From contig JACKLO010000012.1 in the NCBI GenBank assembly GCA_024235915.1, positions 185,438 through 249,437 of the forward strand: 64,000 nt of DNA, in the 5' to 3' direction. How positions within the stretch are numbered: position 1 is the first letter of the stretch; the number at the start of each line of letters is the position of its first letter. The notes beneath the pieces are model-generated. The model ran no database searches. It worked only from the letters and a program-made list of their open reading frames with translations, and was not told where the DNA came from. Positions 1-7,424 of the stretch are shown here, piece after piece. The position numbers and the translations under genes are program-made. The DNA is from Burkholderiaceae bacterium. Its GTDB lineage: Bacteria > Pseudomonadota > Gammaproteobacteria > Burkholderiales > Burkholderiaceae_C.

Positions 1-115
1 GTACGAGCGTGGCACCGCGGCGGACCTCGTTGTCCAGCGCAAGGTGGAGGTGCACGGTGTGCTGGCGACCGATGGCGTGACCGTGAACGCACAGCGCATC
101 AAGTTTGACGACTGA
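1..115 (+). CDS. C-terminal end of a DUF5666-like protein (partial)
   Basis: The window opens inside a gene whose frame begins at base 2 and stops with TGA at 113-115. The readable tail of 37 residues contains the stretch VEVHGVLATDGVTVNAQRIK, a short beta-rich 'G-x-L-x-x-D/G-x-x-x-A-x-x-I' pattern like the small repeated beta-barrel unit of DUF5666 proteins. These are usually secreted or periplasmic proteins of unknown role. The start lies outside the window, so signal peptide and repeat number cannot be judged. The family call rests on this short tail only. Confidence 0.5.
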   Translation, partial: YERGTAADLVVQRKVEVHGVLATDGVTVNAQRIKFDD

Positions 116-257
116 CGGGCTGGGCCTGCGCGCTGGGCCTGCAGGCTGGCGCTGCGGGCGGGGGCGTGCATCCGGCCCTGGCCTTCGGGGTGTCCCGGCC
201 GCGGCCGCCAAGGGCGGGATGCCCTGGGCGCCATGCAAGAAGGGGTTGCTGGATAAA

Positions 258-273
258 CTGTATGAACGTACAG
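258..273 (+). promoter_or_regulatory. LexA (SOS) box upstream of imuA
   Basis: CTGTATGAACGTACAG is a perfect CTGT-N8-ACAG palindrome-type LexA operator. It ends 7 bases before the GTG taken as the imuA start, so LexA bound here would block transcription of imuA-imuB. DNA damage is therefore the expected inducing signal. The same core precedes dnaE2 further right. Confidence 0.9.
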
Positions 274-280
274 TATTCTG

Positions 281-1186
281 GTGGAAGTTTCCTCCCCGCC
301 CCCCTGCCACCCGGCCCGCGCTGCCCTGCCACCGGAGGCCATCCATCCCGCGCTGTGGCGGGCCGCCGGGTTCGGCCGCAGCCGCGCGCCCGGGCTGGCC
401 ACCGGTTTTGCGGCGCTGGACGCCGAACTGCCGGGTGGCGGCTGGCCGGGCGGGTTGTTGACGGAACTGCTGCTGCCGCAACCCGGCGTGGGTGAGTGGC
501 GCTTGCTGGCGCCCGCCCTGGCTGCGTTGCAGCGTGGCCGGGGTGAACACGGTGCCGGCCCGGACCTGCCGCGCAGTGTCATGCTGTTCGACCCACCGGC
601 GTGGCCCTGCCCGTGGACGCTGGCGGCGCTGGGGCTCGATGCGATGCAGCTCTTCGTCGTCCAGGGCCGTGGCCAGCTGCGGCAGGGCGCGCCCCGGGGC
701 CGGGGCCCTGGCCGGCGGCCGCTGCCCGCCGCCGACACCCTGTGGGCGCTGGAGCAGGCGTTGGCCAGCGGGCATGTGGGCGCGGCGCTGGCCTGGCTGC
801 CGCCGCGGCTGCCGGCCGATGCCCTGCGCCGGTTGCAACTGGCAGCGCAGGCGCACCCGGGGCCGGTGTTCCTGTTCCGCGAGGCCGAGGCCCGCAGCCG
901 GCCCAGCGCCGCGCCGCTGCGCCTGCTGCTGGCACCCGGTCCGGCAGACTGCCCGGACGGCCTGCGCCTGCACATCCTCAAGCGCCGCGGTCCGCCGCCG
1001 GGCGCGCCGCTGCTGCTGGCGCTGCCGCCGGTGCTCGGCACTGCGGCCCGCGAGCGTGTGCGCGACGCCGCCGCGCCGCGGCAGGCCACGTTGCCCGGGG
1101 CGTCGAGGGTGGCAGTGGCCGCCGCCGCGCCGGCGGTGATGCCGGGGGCGCCAGCGGCGGCTGCCGTGCGGCCACTGTCCGCATGA
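281..1186 (+). CDS. imuA: ImuA, translesion synthesis accessory protein
   Basis: ImuA is a RecA/SulA-like accessory factor of the ImuA-ImuB-DnaE2 mutasome, which copies past damaged DNA under SOS control. The 301-residue product carries the family's N-terminal signature around residues 45-65 (TGFAALDAELPGGGWP), followed by a degenerate RecA-like core. The GTG at 281 is the first in-frame start, but it has no clear ribosome site and sits very close to the LexA box, so a start slightly downstream is possible. imuB begins 13 bases after the stop. The role in mutagenesis is known for the family, not shown here. Confidence 0.85.
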   Translation: MEVSSPPPCHPARAALPPEAIHPALWRAAGFGRSRAPGLATGFAALDAELPGGGWPGGLLTELLLPQPGVGEWRLLAPALAALQRGRGEHGAGPDLPRSVMLFDPPAWPCPWTLAALGLDAMQLFVVQGRGQLRQGAPRGRGPGRRPLPAADTLWALEQALASGHVGAALAWLPPRLPADALRRLQLAAQAHPGPVFLFREAEARSRPSAAPLRLLLAPGPADCPDGLRLHILKRRGPPPGAPLLLALPPVLGTAARERVRDAAAPRQATLPGASRVAVAAAAPAVMPGAPAAAAVRPLSA

Positions 1187-1199
1187 GTGCCACCTGGTC

Positions 1200-2762
1200 A
1201 TGCACTGGCTGGCCCTGCACCTGCCGCAGCTGTCGCTGGAGGCCTTTGCCGCCACGTTGAGCGAGGCCGAACGCGGCACGCCGTTGGCGCTGGTGGCGCA
1301 GCACCGCGTCGTTGCCGTCAACAGCGCCGCGGCCGGGGCCGGTGTGCGGGCCGGGCTCAAGCGTGCCACGGCACTGGCGTTGGCACCGGCCCTGCAGCTG
1401 GGCCAGGCCGAGCCGAAGCGTGATGCCGCAGCGCTGCAGGCGGTGGCACACGTGGCGCTGGCCTTCACGCCGATGGTGGTGCTGGACGATGGCCCGGCCA
1501 CCGTGCTGCTGGAACTGGCCAGCGTGCTGCGCTACCACGGTGGCCCGGCCCGCCTGCGGGCCCGGCTGCACGACGCACTCGCGCCGCTGGGCCATCGGCT
1601 GCAGACGGCAGCCGCACCCACGGCGGCCGGCGCAGCGTTGCTGGCGCGCTGGGGCCAGGGCGCGCAGTGCACGCAGGGCGAACGGGCCGGCGGCAGGCGC
1701 GATGACCTGACCCAAGGGGCACACGCGGAAGACCTCGACGCGCTGCGTGCGCGGCTCGACGCCGCACCGGTGTGGCTGCTCGGCCCCGGCCGCGAACACT
1801 GGGAAGCCTTGCAGGGCATGGGCCTGCACACGCTGGCCGACCTGCGCGCGCTGCCGCGTGCCGGGCTGGCGCGGCGGTTCGGCGCATCGTTGCTGCACGA
1901 GCTGGACCGTGCCCGCGGCGAGGCGCCCGACCCGCGCCAGCCGCTGTTGCCGCCGGCGGTGTTCGACAGCCAGCTCGAGCTCTACGCCCGTGCCGACACC
2001 ACCGAGCAGGTGCTGCATGGTGCCGGCGTGCTGCTGGCGCGGCTGCTCGCCTGGGCGCAGGCGCGGCGGGCGCGCATCGCCGCCTTCACGCTGCGCATGC
2101 GCCACGAGCGTTCACGCCGCCATGATGCCGACGACGCGGAGGCCGCCGTGCCGGCGCACACCACGTTGACGGTGGAGCTGGCCGAACCCGGCGCCGACGC
2201 CGCGCAGCTGCAGCTGCTGCTGCGCGAACGCCTGGCCCGCTGCCCGCTGCCGGCGCCGACGCTGGAGCTGTCGCTGCACTGCCGGCGCTGGGTCCAGGCC
2301 GAGGCGCCGAGCGGCGAGCTCTTCCCCAGCCGCCAGGGCCAGCGCGAAGGGCTGGTGCGGCTGCTGGAACGCCTGCGCGCGCGCCTGGGCGACGACGGCG
2401 TGCTGCGCCTGCAGCCGCTGGCCGACCATCGGCCGGAACACGCGCAGCGGCTGCAGGCGGCACCGCTGCAGGGTGTGGGCAGCACCCCCCCGCCCAGCGG
2501 CGGCGCGCTGCCACTGCACCGGCCGGCGTGGCTGCTGCCCACGCCGCAGCCGCTGCATGAGCGGGGTGCGCTGCCATTGCTGGACGGCCGGCCGCTGCAG
2601 ATCCTCAGCGGGCCGGAACGCATCGAAGCCGGCTGGTGGGACACCGATCTGGCCGCACGCGACTACTTCATCGCCCGCGACGACAGCGGCGCCCTGGTCT
2701 GGGTCTACCGCACGCGGCTGGCCGAACCGGGGGGCTGGTTCCTGCAGGGCCGGTTCGGCTGA
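1200..2762 (+). CDS. imuB: ImuB, Y-family polymerase-like protein
   Basis: ImuB is a catalytically inactive relative of Y-family DNA polymerases. It links ImuA, DnaE2 and the beta clamp during damage-induced mutagenesis. The 520-residue product starts with the typical MHWLALHLPQLSLEAF and has palm/finger-like and little-finger-like regions. It ends in a C-terminal domain with an aromatic-rich motif near the end (RDYFIARDDSGALVWVYR). It is co-transcribed with imuA from the LexA-controlled promoter. The third partner, dnaE2, is not adjacent but lies about 8 kb to the right with its own LexA box. Confidence 0.9.
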   Translation: MHWLALHLPQLSLEAFAATLSEAERGTPLALVAQHRVVAVNSAAAGAGVRAGLKRATALALAPALQLGQAEPKRDAAALQAVAHVALAFTPMVVLDDGPATVLLELASVLRYHGGPARLRARLHDALAPLGHRLQTAAAPTAAGAALLARWGQGAQCTQGERAGGRRDDLTQGAHAEDLDALRARLDAAPVWLLGPGREHWEALQGMGLHTLADLRALPRAGLARRFGASLLHELDRARGEAPDPRQPLLPPAVFDSQLELYARADTTEQVLHGAGVLLARLLAWAQARRARIAAFTLRMRHERSRRHDADDAEAAVPAHTTLTVELAEPGADAAQLQLLLRERLARCPLPAPTLELSLHCRRWVQAEAPSGELFPSRQGQREGLVRLLERLRARLGDDGVLRLQPLADHRPEHAQRLQAAPLQGVGSTPPPSGGALPLHRPAWLLPTPQPLHERGALPLLDGRPLQILSGPERIEAGWWDTDLAARDYFIARDDSGALVWVYRTRLAEPGGWFLQGRFG

Positions 2763-2787
2763 TCCCCCCGGGACTGTGCTGGCGCAT

Positions 2788-2812
2788 CCGCCATGCCCGG
2801 TGGACATGGCGG
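2788..2812. terminator. Hairpin between convergent imuB and esterase genes
   Basis: CCGCCATG and CATGGCGG form a perfect 8-bp stem around a 9-base loop in the 128-base gap between the two convergent genes. No T-run follows on either side. It could act as a shared transcription terminator, but this is inferred from position and symmetry only. Confidence 0.4.
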
Positions 2813-2890
2813 GCTCGATGCTCGTGCCATGGCCGGCGGTCGCACCGGTGCTCCTGCGGCGCCATGCCCACAGGACGGTGAGGCGCTGTG

Positions 2891-3832
2891 TCAGCGCGCC
2901 CCGAGCAGAAAGGCCACCACCTCGCCGGCACGTGCCGACCAGTCGCGCTCGTTGTGGCCGGCGCCGTCCACCACGCGCGAGACGAAGTCCGGCGTGCGCC
3001 AGCCCAGGCCGTGCATCAGCTCGTCCACGAAGACCTGGTGCGGCGCATAGAAGACATCGAGCTCGGTGGTGCCACGGTCCATGTAGATCCGGTGCCGGCC
3101 CGGCGCTGGCAGCGCCGCCTGCAGGTATTCAAAGGCCGCCAGCGGCAGCGCCGCGTTGCGCAGCCGCGCCGGCCCCCAGGCCGAGGGCAGGCCCACCCAG
3201 TGCGTGGACAACGCGGCGGCGGCACCAAAGACCTGCGGGTGTTCGGCCAACGCGTAGAGCGAGATCAGCCCGCCCATGCTGGAGCCCATCACCGCCGTGT
3301 GCGCCGCGTCGCGGTGCGTGCTGTAACGACGGTCGATCTCGGGCTTGAGCGTGTCGACCAGGAAGTGCAGGTAGGTGTCGGCATCGCTGCGGCCGTCCAT
3401 GGCCCGAGCCAGGTATTCGCCGCGCAGCGGCTCGGGCACACGGTCGAGCATCTTGCGCGGGTAGTACTCGGCGTAGCGCCGCGGGCCACCGTTCCAGATG
3501 CCGACGATGATGGTGTCGGCGATGCGGCCGGTGCGCACCGCGCTGTCCACCGCAAGGTGCAGGTCCCAGGCCTGCCGGTTCCAGGTGGTGGACGCGTCGA
3601 ACAGCATCTGCCCGTCGTGCGCGTAGAGCACCTGGTAGCGGCGGCCCGGGTCGTGATCGGTGGGCAGCCAGACGTCCACCGGCCGCGGCGGCAATTCGCC
3701 GGTGTCGAGGTGCAGGCGCTCGACGCGGCCGGTGGCCACCCGGGGCAGCGGCGGCGGCGTGTCGGGCGCGGCCATCGCCGCGGCAGGGAGCGTCAGGGCC
3801 ATGGCGAGCAGGGAACGTCGGCGCGTCGTCAT
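2891..3832 (-). CDS. Exported esterase, enterochelin-esterase-like alpha/beta hydrolase
   Basis: A 313-residue protein with an N-terminal signal region (TTRRRSLLAMALTLPAAAMA) and an alpha/beta-hydrolase core of the putative esterase / Fes-IroE type. The nucleophile elbow GSSMGG lies near residue 178 and a late histidine (DGAGHNERDW) completes a plausible Ser-Asp-His triad. The early motif YAHDGQMLFD is typical of this family. The product is predicted to be periplasmic, with unknown substrate (siderophore ester, acyl ester or xylan acetyl group are possibilities). Its ATG overlaps the stop of the upstream LysE-family gene by 3 bases, so the two are likely one operon. Confidence 0.75.
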   Translation of the reverse strand: MTTRRRSLLAMALTLPAAAMAAPDTPPPLPRVATGRVERLHLDTGELPPRPVDVWLPTDHDPGRRYQVLYAHDGQMLFDASTTWNRQAWDLHLAVDSAVRTGRIADTIIVGIWNGGPRRYAEYYPRKMLDRVPEPLRGEYLARAMDGRSDADTYLHFLVDTLKPEIDRRYSTHRDAAHTAVMGSSMGGLISLYALAEHPQVFGAAAALSTHWVGLPSAWGPARLRNAALPLAAFEYLQAALPAPGRHRIYMDRGTTELDVFYAPHQVFVDELMHGLGWRTPDFVSRVVDGAGHNERDWSARAGEVVAFLLGAR

Positions 3833-4431
3833 CCGGCCAGAGCGTACAGCCCCAACAGGGCGTAGACCCCGGCGGCCAAGCGTGCACCAGCGGCCGGCCA
3901 GCGGACCAACCGTGGCGCGAGCGCACCGGCGGCCAGGGCGTAGCCGCAGTCGGTGGCGGCGGCGATGGCGACGAACAGCGCGCCCAGCGCCAGGCTCTGC
4001 GGCGCGGCGGGCAGCGCAGGGTCCAGAAAGGGCGGCAACAACGCCGCGAAGAACAGCGTGGTCTTCGGGTTCAGCAGCGCGACCCAGAAGGCCTGGCGGG
4101 CACCTGGATGCCGATCCTGGCGTTCATCGGTCGTCTCCGGCCCTGCAGCGCCGCGGCTGGCACGCCGCCAGCTTTGCACCGCCATCCACAGCAGCACGCC
4201 ACCACCTGCCCAGCGCACCCCGTCGTAGGCCGGCGGCCAGAGCGCGAACAACGCCGCGAGCCCCAGCGACGCCGCCACGGCATTGGCCAGGTTGCCGGCG
4301 GCCACGCCAGCCACCGCCATCAGCCCGGCGCGCCGGCCGGCCGCCAGCGTGCGCGCGACGATGAACAGCACACCCGGGCCGGGCGTGAGGGCCAGCACCA
4401 GGCTGGCGGCGGCAAAGGCGGCGATCTGCAT
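3829..4431 (-). CDS. LysE/RhtB-family amino-acid exporter
   Basis: A small membrane protein of about 200 residues with six predicted helices. It opens with MQIAAFAAASLVLALTPGPG, the classic LysE/RhtB N-terminus with the TPGPG motif. The family exports amino acids or their derivatives. An in-frame ATG 33 bases further upstream exists, but the chosen start matches the family's usual N-terminus. It overlaps the downstream esterase gene (ATGA). Substrate cannot be told from sequence. Confidence 0.8.
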   Translation of the reverse strand: MQIAAFAAASLVLALTPGPGVLFIVARTLAAGRRAGLMAVAGVAAGNLANAVAASLGLAALFALWPPAYDGVRWAGGGVLLWMAVQSWRRASRGAAGPETTDERQDRHPGARQAFWVALLNPKTTLFFAALLPPFLDPALPAAPQSLALGALFVAIAAATDCGYALAAGALAPRLVRWPAAGARLAAGVYALLGLYALAG

Positions 4432-4479
4432 CGGGCGCCGGCATGATGCCAGCGCGTGGGGCATGCCCGGCCAGGCCGG

Positions 4480-4893
4480 TCAGACCGCTGCGGCCGCCGC
4501 TTCGGTCATCACACCGGCCAGCACGCCATAGGCCTCGGCCCAGGCGGCCTTCACCTCGGGCGTGAAGGCGTCGCCCAGGCCGGCGCCCAGCGTCCACAGC
4601 AGCGCGCTGCCGACGGTGGCGTAGTGCGAGGCCTGGACCTCATAGCCGTTGTGGCGCTTGCCCAGGTCCTGCACCGCCGGCACCAGGCTGTCGAGCTTCT
4701 CCAGGTTGACGACGACGGTGTTGATCATCGCCATCAGCTTGCGGCCCTGTTCCTTCATGTCGCCCTTGAACAGCGGCTGCAGCGCGGGGTCGAGCTCGAA
4801 GAGCTTGCCGTAGAAGAGTTCGGCGGCCTTGTCCTTGATCGGCACCACGGCCTGCCAGGAGGTCTGGATCATCTGCACTTGTTGCGGGGTCAT
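4480..4893 (-). CDS. Single-domain globin (Vitreoscilla/Hmp-type haemoglobin)
   Basis: A 137-residue globin beginning MTPQQVQMIQTSWQAVVPIK with a GAAGGA ribosome site just upstream. It resembles the haem domain of flavohaemoglobin and Vitreoscilla haemoglobin. The segment LGKRHNGYEVQASHYATVG carries the expected proximal histidine (in SHY), and no reductase domain follows. Such globins bind O2 and NO, and with a reductase can convert NO to nitrate. It is the last gene of a run of haem-protein genes controlled from a divergent NsrR-type promoter, and its start overlaps the preceding cytochrome gene (ATGA). A role in NO handling is therefore inferred from context. Confidence 0.85.
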   Translation of the reverse strand: MTPQQVQMIQTSWQAVVPIKDKAAELFYGKLFELDPALQPLFKGDMKEQGRKLMAMINTVVVNLEKLDSLVPAVQDLGKRHNGYEVQASHYATVGSALLWTLGAGLGDAFTPEVKAAWAEAYGVLAGVMTEAAAAAV

Positions 4894-5273
4894 GGTCGGT
4901 CCTTCGGGGTTGAAGCAGAGAGGTGGCGCACCAGCGCCAGCATGTAGTCGAGTGCGGCGCCAACCTCGGCGTCGCTGAGCTTCGGGTCGCCCCCGCGCGG
5001 CGGCATCATGCTGTGGTCGGGGCCGAAGAAGCCCGTCAACGCATGCTGCAGCAGCACGGGGCGGCCCTTGGCGATGCGCGGCGCCCAGGCGGCGGCATTG
5101 CCCACCGGCGGTGCGCCGGCCAGGCCGTCGGCGTGGCAGCCGATGCAGGTGCCCTGCCAGACACGCCGGCCTTCGTCGTGGCCCGGCAGTGCCGGGGCGT
5201 CGAAGGGCTGGGCCTGCGCAGCCGGCAGGGCCACGGCCAAAAGCAACGCCAGGGGCACCGGCACACCTGGCAT
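4890..5273 (-). CDS. Small periplasmic c-type cytochrome
   Basis: A 127-residue class I cytochrome c. It has a signal peptide (PLALLLAVALPAAQAQ), one haem-binding CIGCH motif and a likely axial methionine in the HSMMPPRGG region. It should carry electrons in the periplasm. Start and stop both overlap the neighbours: TGATG with the upstream DUF3365 gene and ATGA with the globin gene. This points to translational coupling within one operon. Confidence 0.8.
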   Translation of the reverse strand: MPGVPVPLALLLAVALPAAQAQPFDAPALPGHDEGRRVWQGTCIGCHADGLAGAPPVGNAAAWAPRIAKGRPVLLQHALTGFFGPDHSMMPPRGGDPKLSDAEVGAALDYMLALVRHLSASTPKDRP

Positions 5274-5743
5274 CACTGCCCCGGCACGCGGATGACGACG
5301 CCACCCATGGTCATGCCGATCTTGAAGTCGCTTCGCGGCGTGTCCTTGTGGTCGTTGTGGCAGGTCACGCAGGCGGGGGCCACGGCGCGGTCGGCGTAGA
5401 CAGCCGTGAAGTACTTCTTGCCGGCCAGCGTCTCCTCCTTGTAGAAGGCCTTGGCCGGGTTGTCGACCACGTACTGCAGGCCTTCCTTCTCGGCCGGCGT
5501 GCGCGGCGCGTTCTGCTTGTTGATGGGCCACAGGCTCAGCAGCGAATAGCTGAAGCTCTTGTTGGTCTTGGCCACTTCCTCGGCGCCGTAGCGGAACATC
5601 TGCGCCGGCAGCACCAGGGCCTTCTCGTCCTTCCAGTGTTCGCTGGCCTTGAGGACCTTCTCGTCGTTCTGCAGCCGGTTGACGATGAGCTTGGTGTAGA
5701 CCGTGCGGTCGGCGGCCATCACCGCGTGCAGCGCGTCGGTCAT
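5273..5743 (-). CDS. DUF3365 (Tll0287-like) single-haem protein, 5' end apparently frameshifted
   Basis: The open part encodes 156 residues with the DUF3365 pattern and one c-haem site, CVTCHN, near the C-terminus (APACVTCHNDHKDTP). DUF3365 proteins are periplasmic haem sensors or electron carriers. The frame stays open upstream of the ATG at 5743 and reads ACALACAALPSSAQG, an obvious signal-peptide core, but contains no ATG, GTG or TTG. A good start (AAGGAG, 5-base gap, ATG at 5850) exists in a neighbouring frame. One missing base between about 5795 and 5845 would join them into a normal exported protein of about 190 residues. This is either a sequencing error or a real frameshift. Confidence 0.75.
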   Translation of the reverse strand: MTDALHAVMAADRTVYTKLIVNRLQNDEKVLKASEHWKDEKALVLPAQMFRYGAEEVAKTNKSFSYSLLSLWPINKQNAPRTPAEKEGLQYVVDNPAKAFYKEETLAGKKYFTAVYADRAVAPACVTCHNDHKDTPRSDFKIGMTMGGVVIRVPGQ

Positions 5744-5903
5744 GGTCTGCGGCGAGATGCCCTGGGCCGACGACGGCAGGGCCGCGCAGGCGAGGGCGCA
5801 GGCGGTGAGGGTCGGGGCGAGGGCAGGGCGAGGCGGGGACGCGGGTTCATGCAGGCTCCTTGGGTTGGGACAGGGACACGGAAATTTGGGGATCAGTGAG
5901 CGG

Positions 5904-7421
5904 TCATCGTGGTGGCGCCGACGCGGCGCTGTTCAGGGCGCCGGCGGATTCGGCGGCCGCGGCCGCGGCCTTGGCCGCCGCGCGCCGGGCGGCCACCTCG
6001 GCGCTCTTGGCCAGCGCTATCTCGATGCTCTTGTGCGGCGTGGCCGGCGCACTGGCGAAGTTGCGGGCCACCAGCGCCGAGTCGCTCAGTGCGTCGAGCG
6101 CAAAGCCCAGGCCATGGCACTGCTGGCAGACCGGCCGCACCATCTTGCTGAAGGGCCGCATCGTGGCGCTGTTGTCGTGCTTCACGGCGGTGCGGGTGCC
6201 GGCGTCGGTGTCGATGCGCTCGCGCGGCAAGTGGCAGGTGGCGCAGGTCACGCCGCTACCCGCCGGGGCGTCGCCACGCGCCTCGCGTTCGGCCAGGCGG
6301 TGGTGCGGTGAGCCCTCGTAGGCGCGGCTGTGGCCATCGTCGTGGCAGGCCAGGCAGGCCTGCACGCCGGCCTGCAGCAACCCGGTCTCGAAGCCGTGCG
6401 CGCCATGGCAGCTGGTGCACTGCAGCGTGCGACCTGCAGCGGCGTCGCGCATCGGCAGGCGGGACGCGGCCACCGACATCGCCGGCAGGCCGGCGGCGGC
6501 GCGCATGCCGTGGTGGCCGCGGCCGAAGCCCTTCACCTCGTCGGCGTGGCAGGTCAGGCAGGCCCGGGGCTGTGGCGGCTTTTCCTGCCACGGCGTGCCG
6601 GGCCCGCCCGCCTGGTGGCAAGCGCTGCAGTTGACCCCGGCACGGGCGTGCGACGTGTCCAGCGCCGCCGCATGGGCCTTCCCATGCTGCCGAGCCCATG
6701 CCACTGGCGCGTCGGCCTTGGCGGCGGGCACCGCTTCGAAAGGGTAGCGGTCCTGTGGATAGTCGGCGCTCATCTGCAGCGCCTCCAGCAGCGCGCGTTC
6801 GGCCACCCGCGGCGTCGGCGCGACCGCCGGCGCCTGCGCGTGGCGCAGCAGGTAGTCCTCGTAGAGCGCGCGGTTGTCGTGGTAGTTGTGGCAGGCCGTG
6901 CAGCCGTCGAAGGCATAGCCGTCGTGGCTGGGCGGCATCTCGTCGGGGCCGGCATGGCAGTGCACGCAGAAGTCTGCCGGCTGCGTGACGGCCATCGCAC
7001 GGGTGGCGGCCGGGCGGTGTTCGGCGTGGCAGGTCACGCACTGCAGGGCGTCGATCTTCTCCAGCCGGAAGGCATTGCGTGGGTCCTCGAACTTGCGTGC
7101 CGGGTGCTTGTCGTCGGCCGCGTCCAGGGCCTTGGCGTGGCAGCCGGTGCAGGCCTGCTGCAGCACCGGCCCACCGCCGAAGGCGTCGCTGTGGCAGGCG
7201 TTGCAGGCGAGTTCGATCTGGTGGTGCGCGTGGCTGGTGGCGCCCGGCAGCAGGGCCAGGCGCAAGGGCGTGGCCAGGGGTGCATCGGCGCGGCCACGCA
7301 GCGCGAAGGCCAGCGCGGCGTAGGTGGCCAGGCCCAGCGTCAACGCGGCCCACCAGGCCCAGAGCACACGCCGGCGGCGGCGGGCCGGGTCTGGTGCGAC
7401 GGGGTGCTGCGGCGTGACCAT
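5904..7421 (-). CDS. Membrane-anchored undecahaem cytochrome c
   Basis: A 505-residue protein with an N-terminal membrane anchor (about residues 19-41, preceded by RRRRR) and 11 CxxCH haem motifs. These lie at about 73, 91, 128, 152, 174, 265, 288, 335, 356, 393 and 432. Many extra histidines could serve as distal ligands. The last 40 residues form an Ala-rich helix without haem. It resembles the cytochrome c3 / NapC-NrfH superfamily in style, but I do not recognise a characterised enzyme. It lies 3 bases after the NirB-like membrane flavoprotein gene, which could feed it electrons. A periplasmic electron store, conduit or N-oxide reductase are all possible. Confidence 0.8.
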   Translation of the reverse strand: MVTPQHPVAPDPARRRRRVLWAWWAALTLGLATYAALAFALRGRADAPLATPLRLALLPGATSHAHHQIELACNACHSDAFGGGPVLQQACTGCHAKALDAADDKHPARKFEDPRNAFRLEKIDALQCVTCHAEHRPAATRAMAVTQPADFCVHCHAGPDEMPPSHDGYAFDGCTACHNYHDNRALYEDYLLRHAQAPAVAPTPRVAERALLEALQMSADYPQDRYPFEAVPAAKADAPVAWARQHGKAHAAALDTSHARAGVNCSACHQAGGPGTPWQEKPPQPRACLTCHADEVKGFGRGHHGMRAAAGLPAMSVAASRLPMRDAAAGRTLQCTSCHGAHGFETGLLQAGVQACLACHDDGHSRAYEGSPHHRLAEREARGDAPAGSGVTCATCHLPRERIDTDAGTRTAVKHDNSATMRPFSKMVRPVCQQCHGLGFALDALSDSALVARNFASAPATPHKSIEIALAKSAEVAARRAAAKAAAAAAESAGALNSAASAPPR

Positions 7422-7424
7422 GGC

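Noticed and set aside
978..2105. Long open frame antisense to imuA/imuB.
   Set aside because: High-GC DNA leaves antisense frames open. Composition is Arg/Gln/Ala-rich with no family features, and the sense genes are clear.
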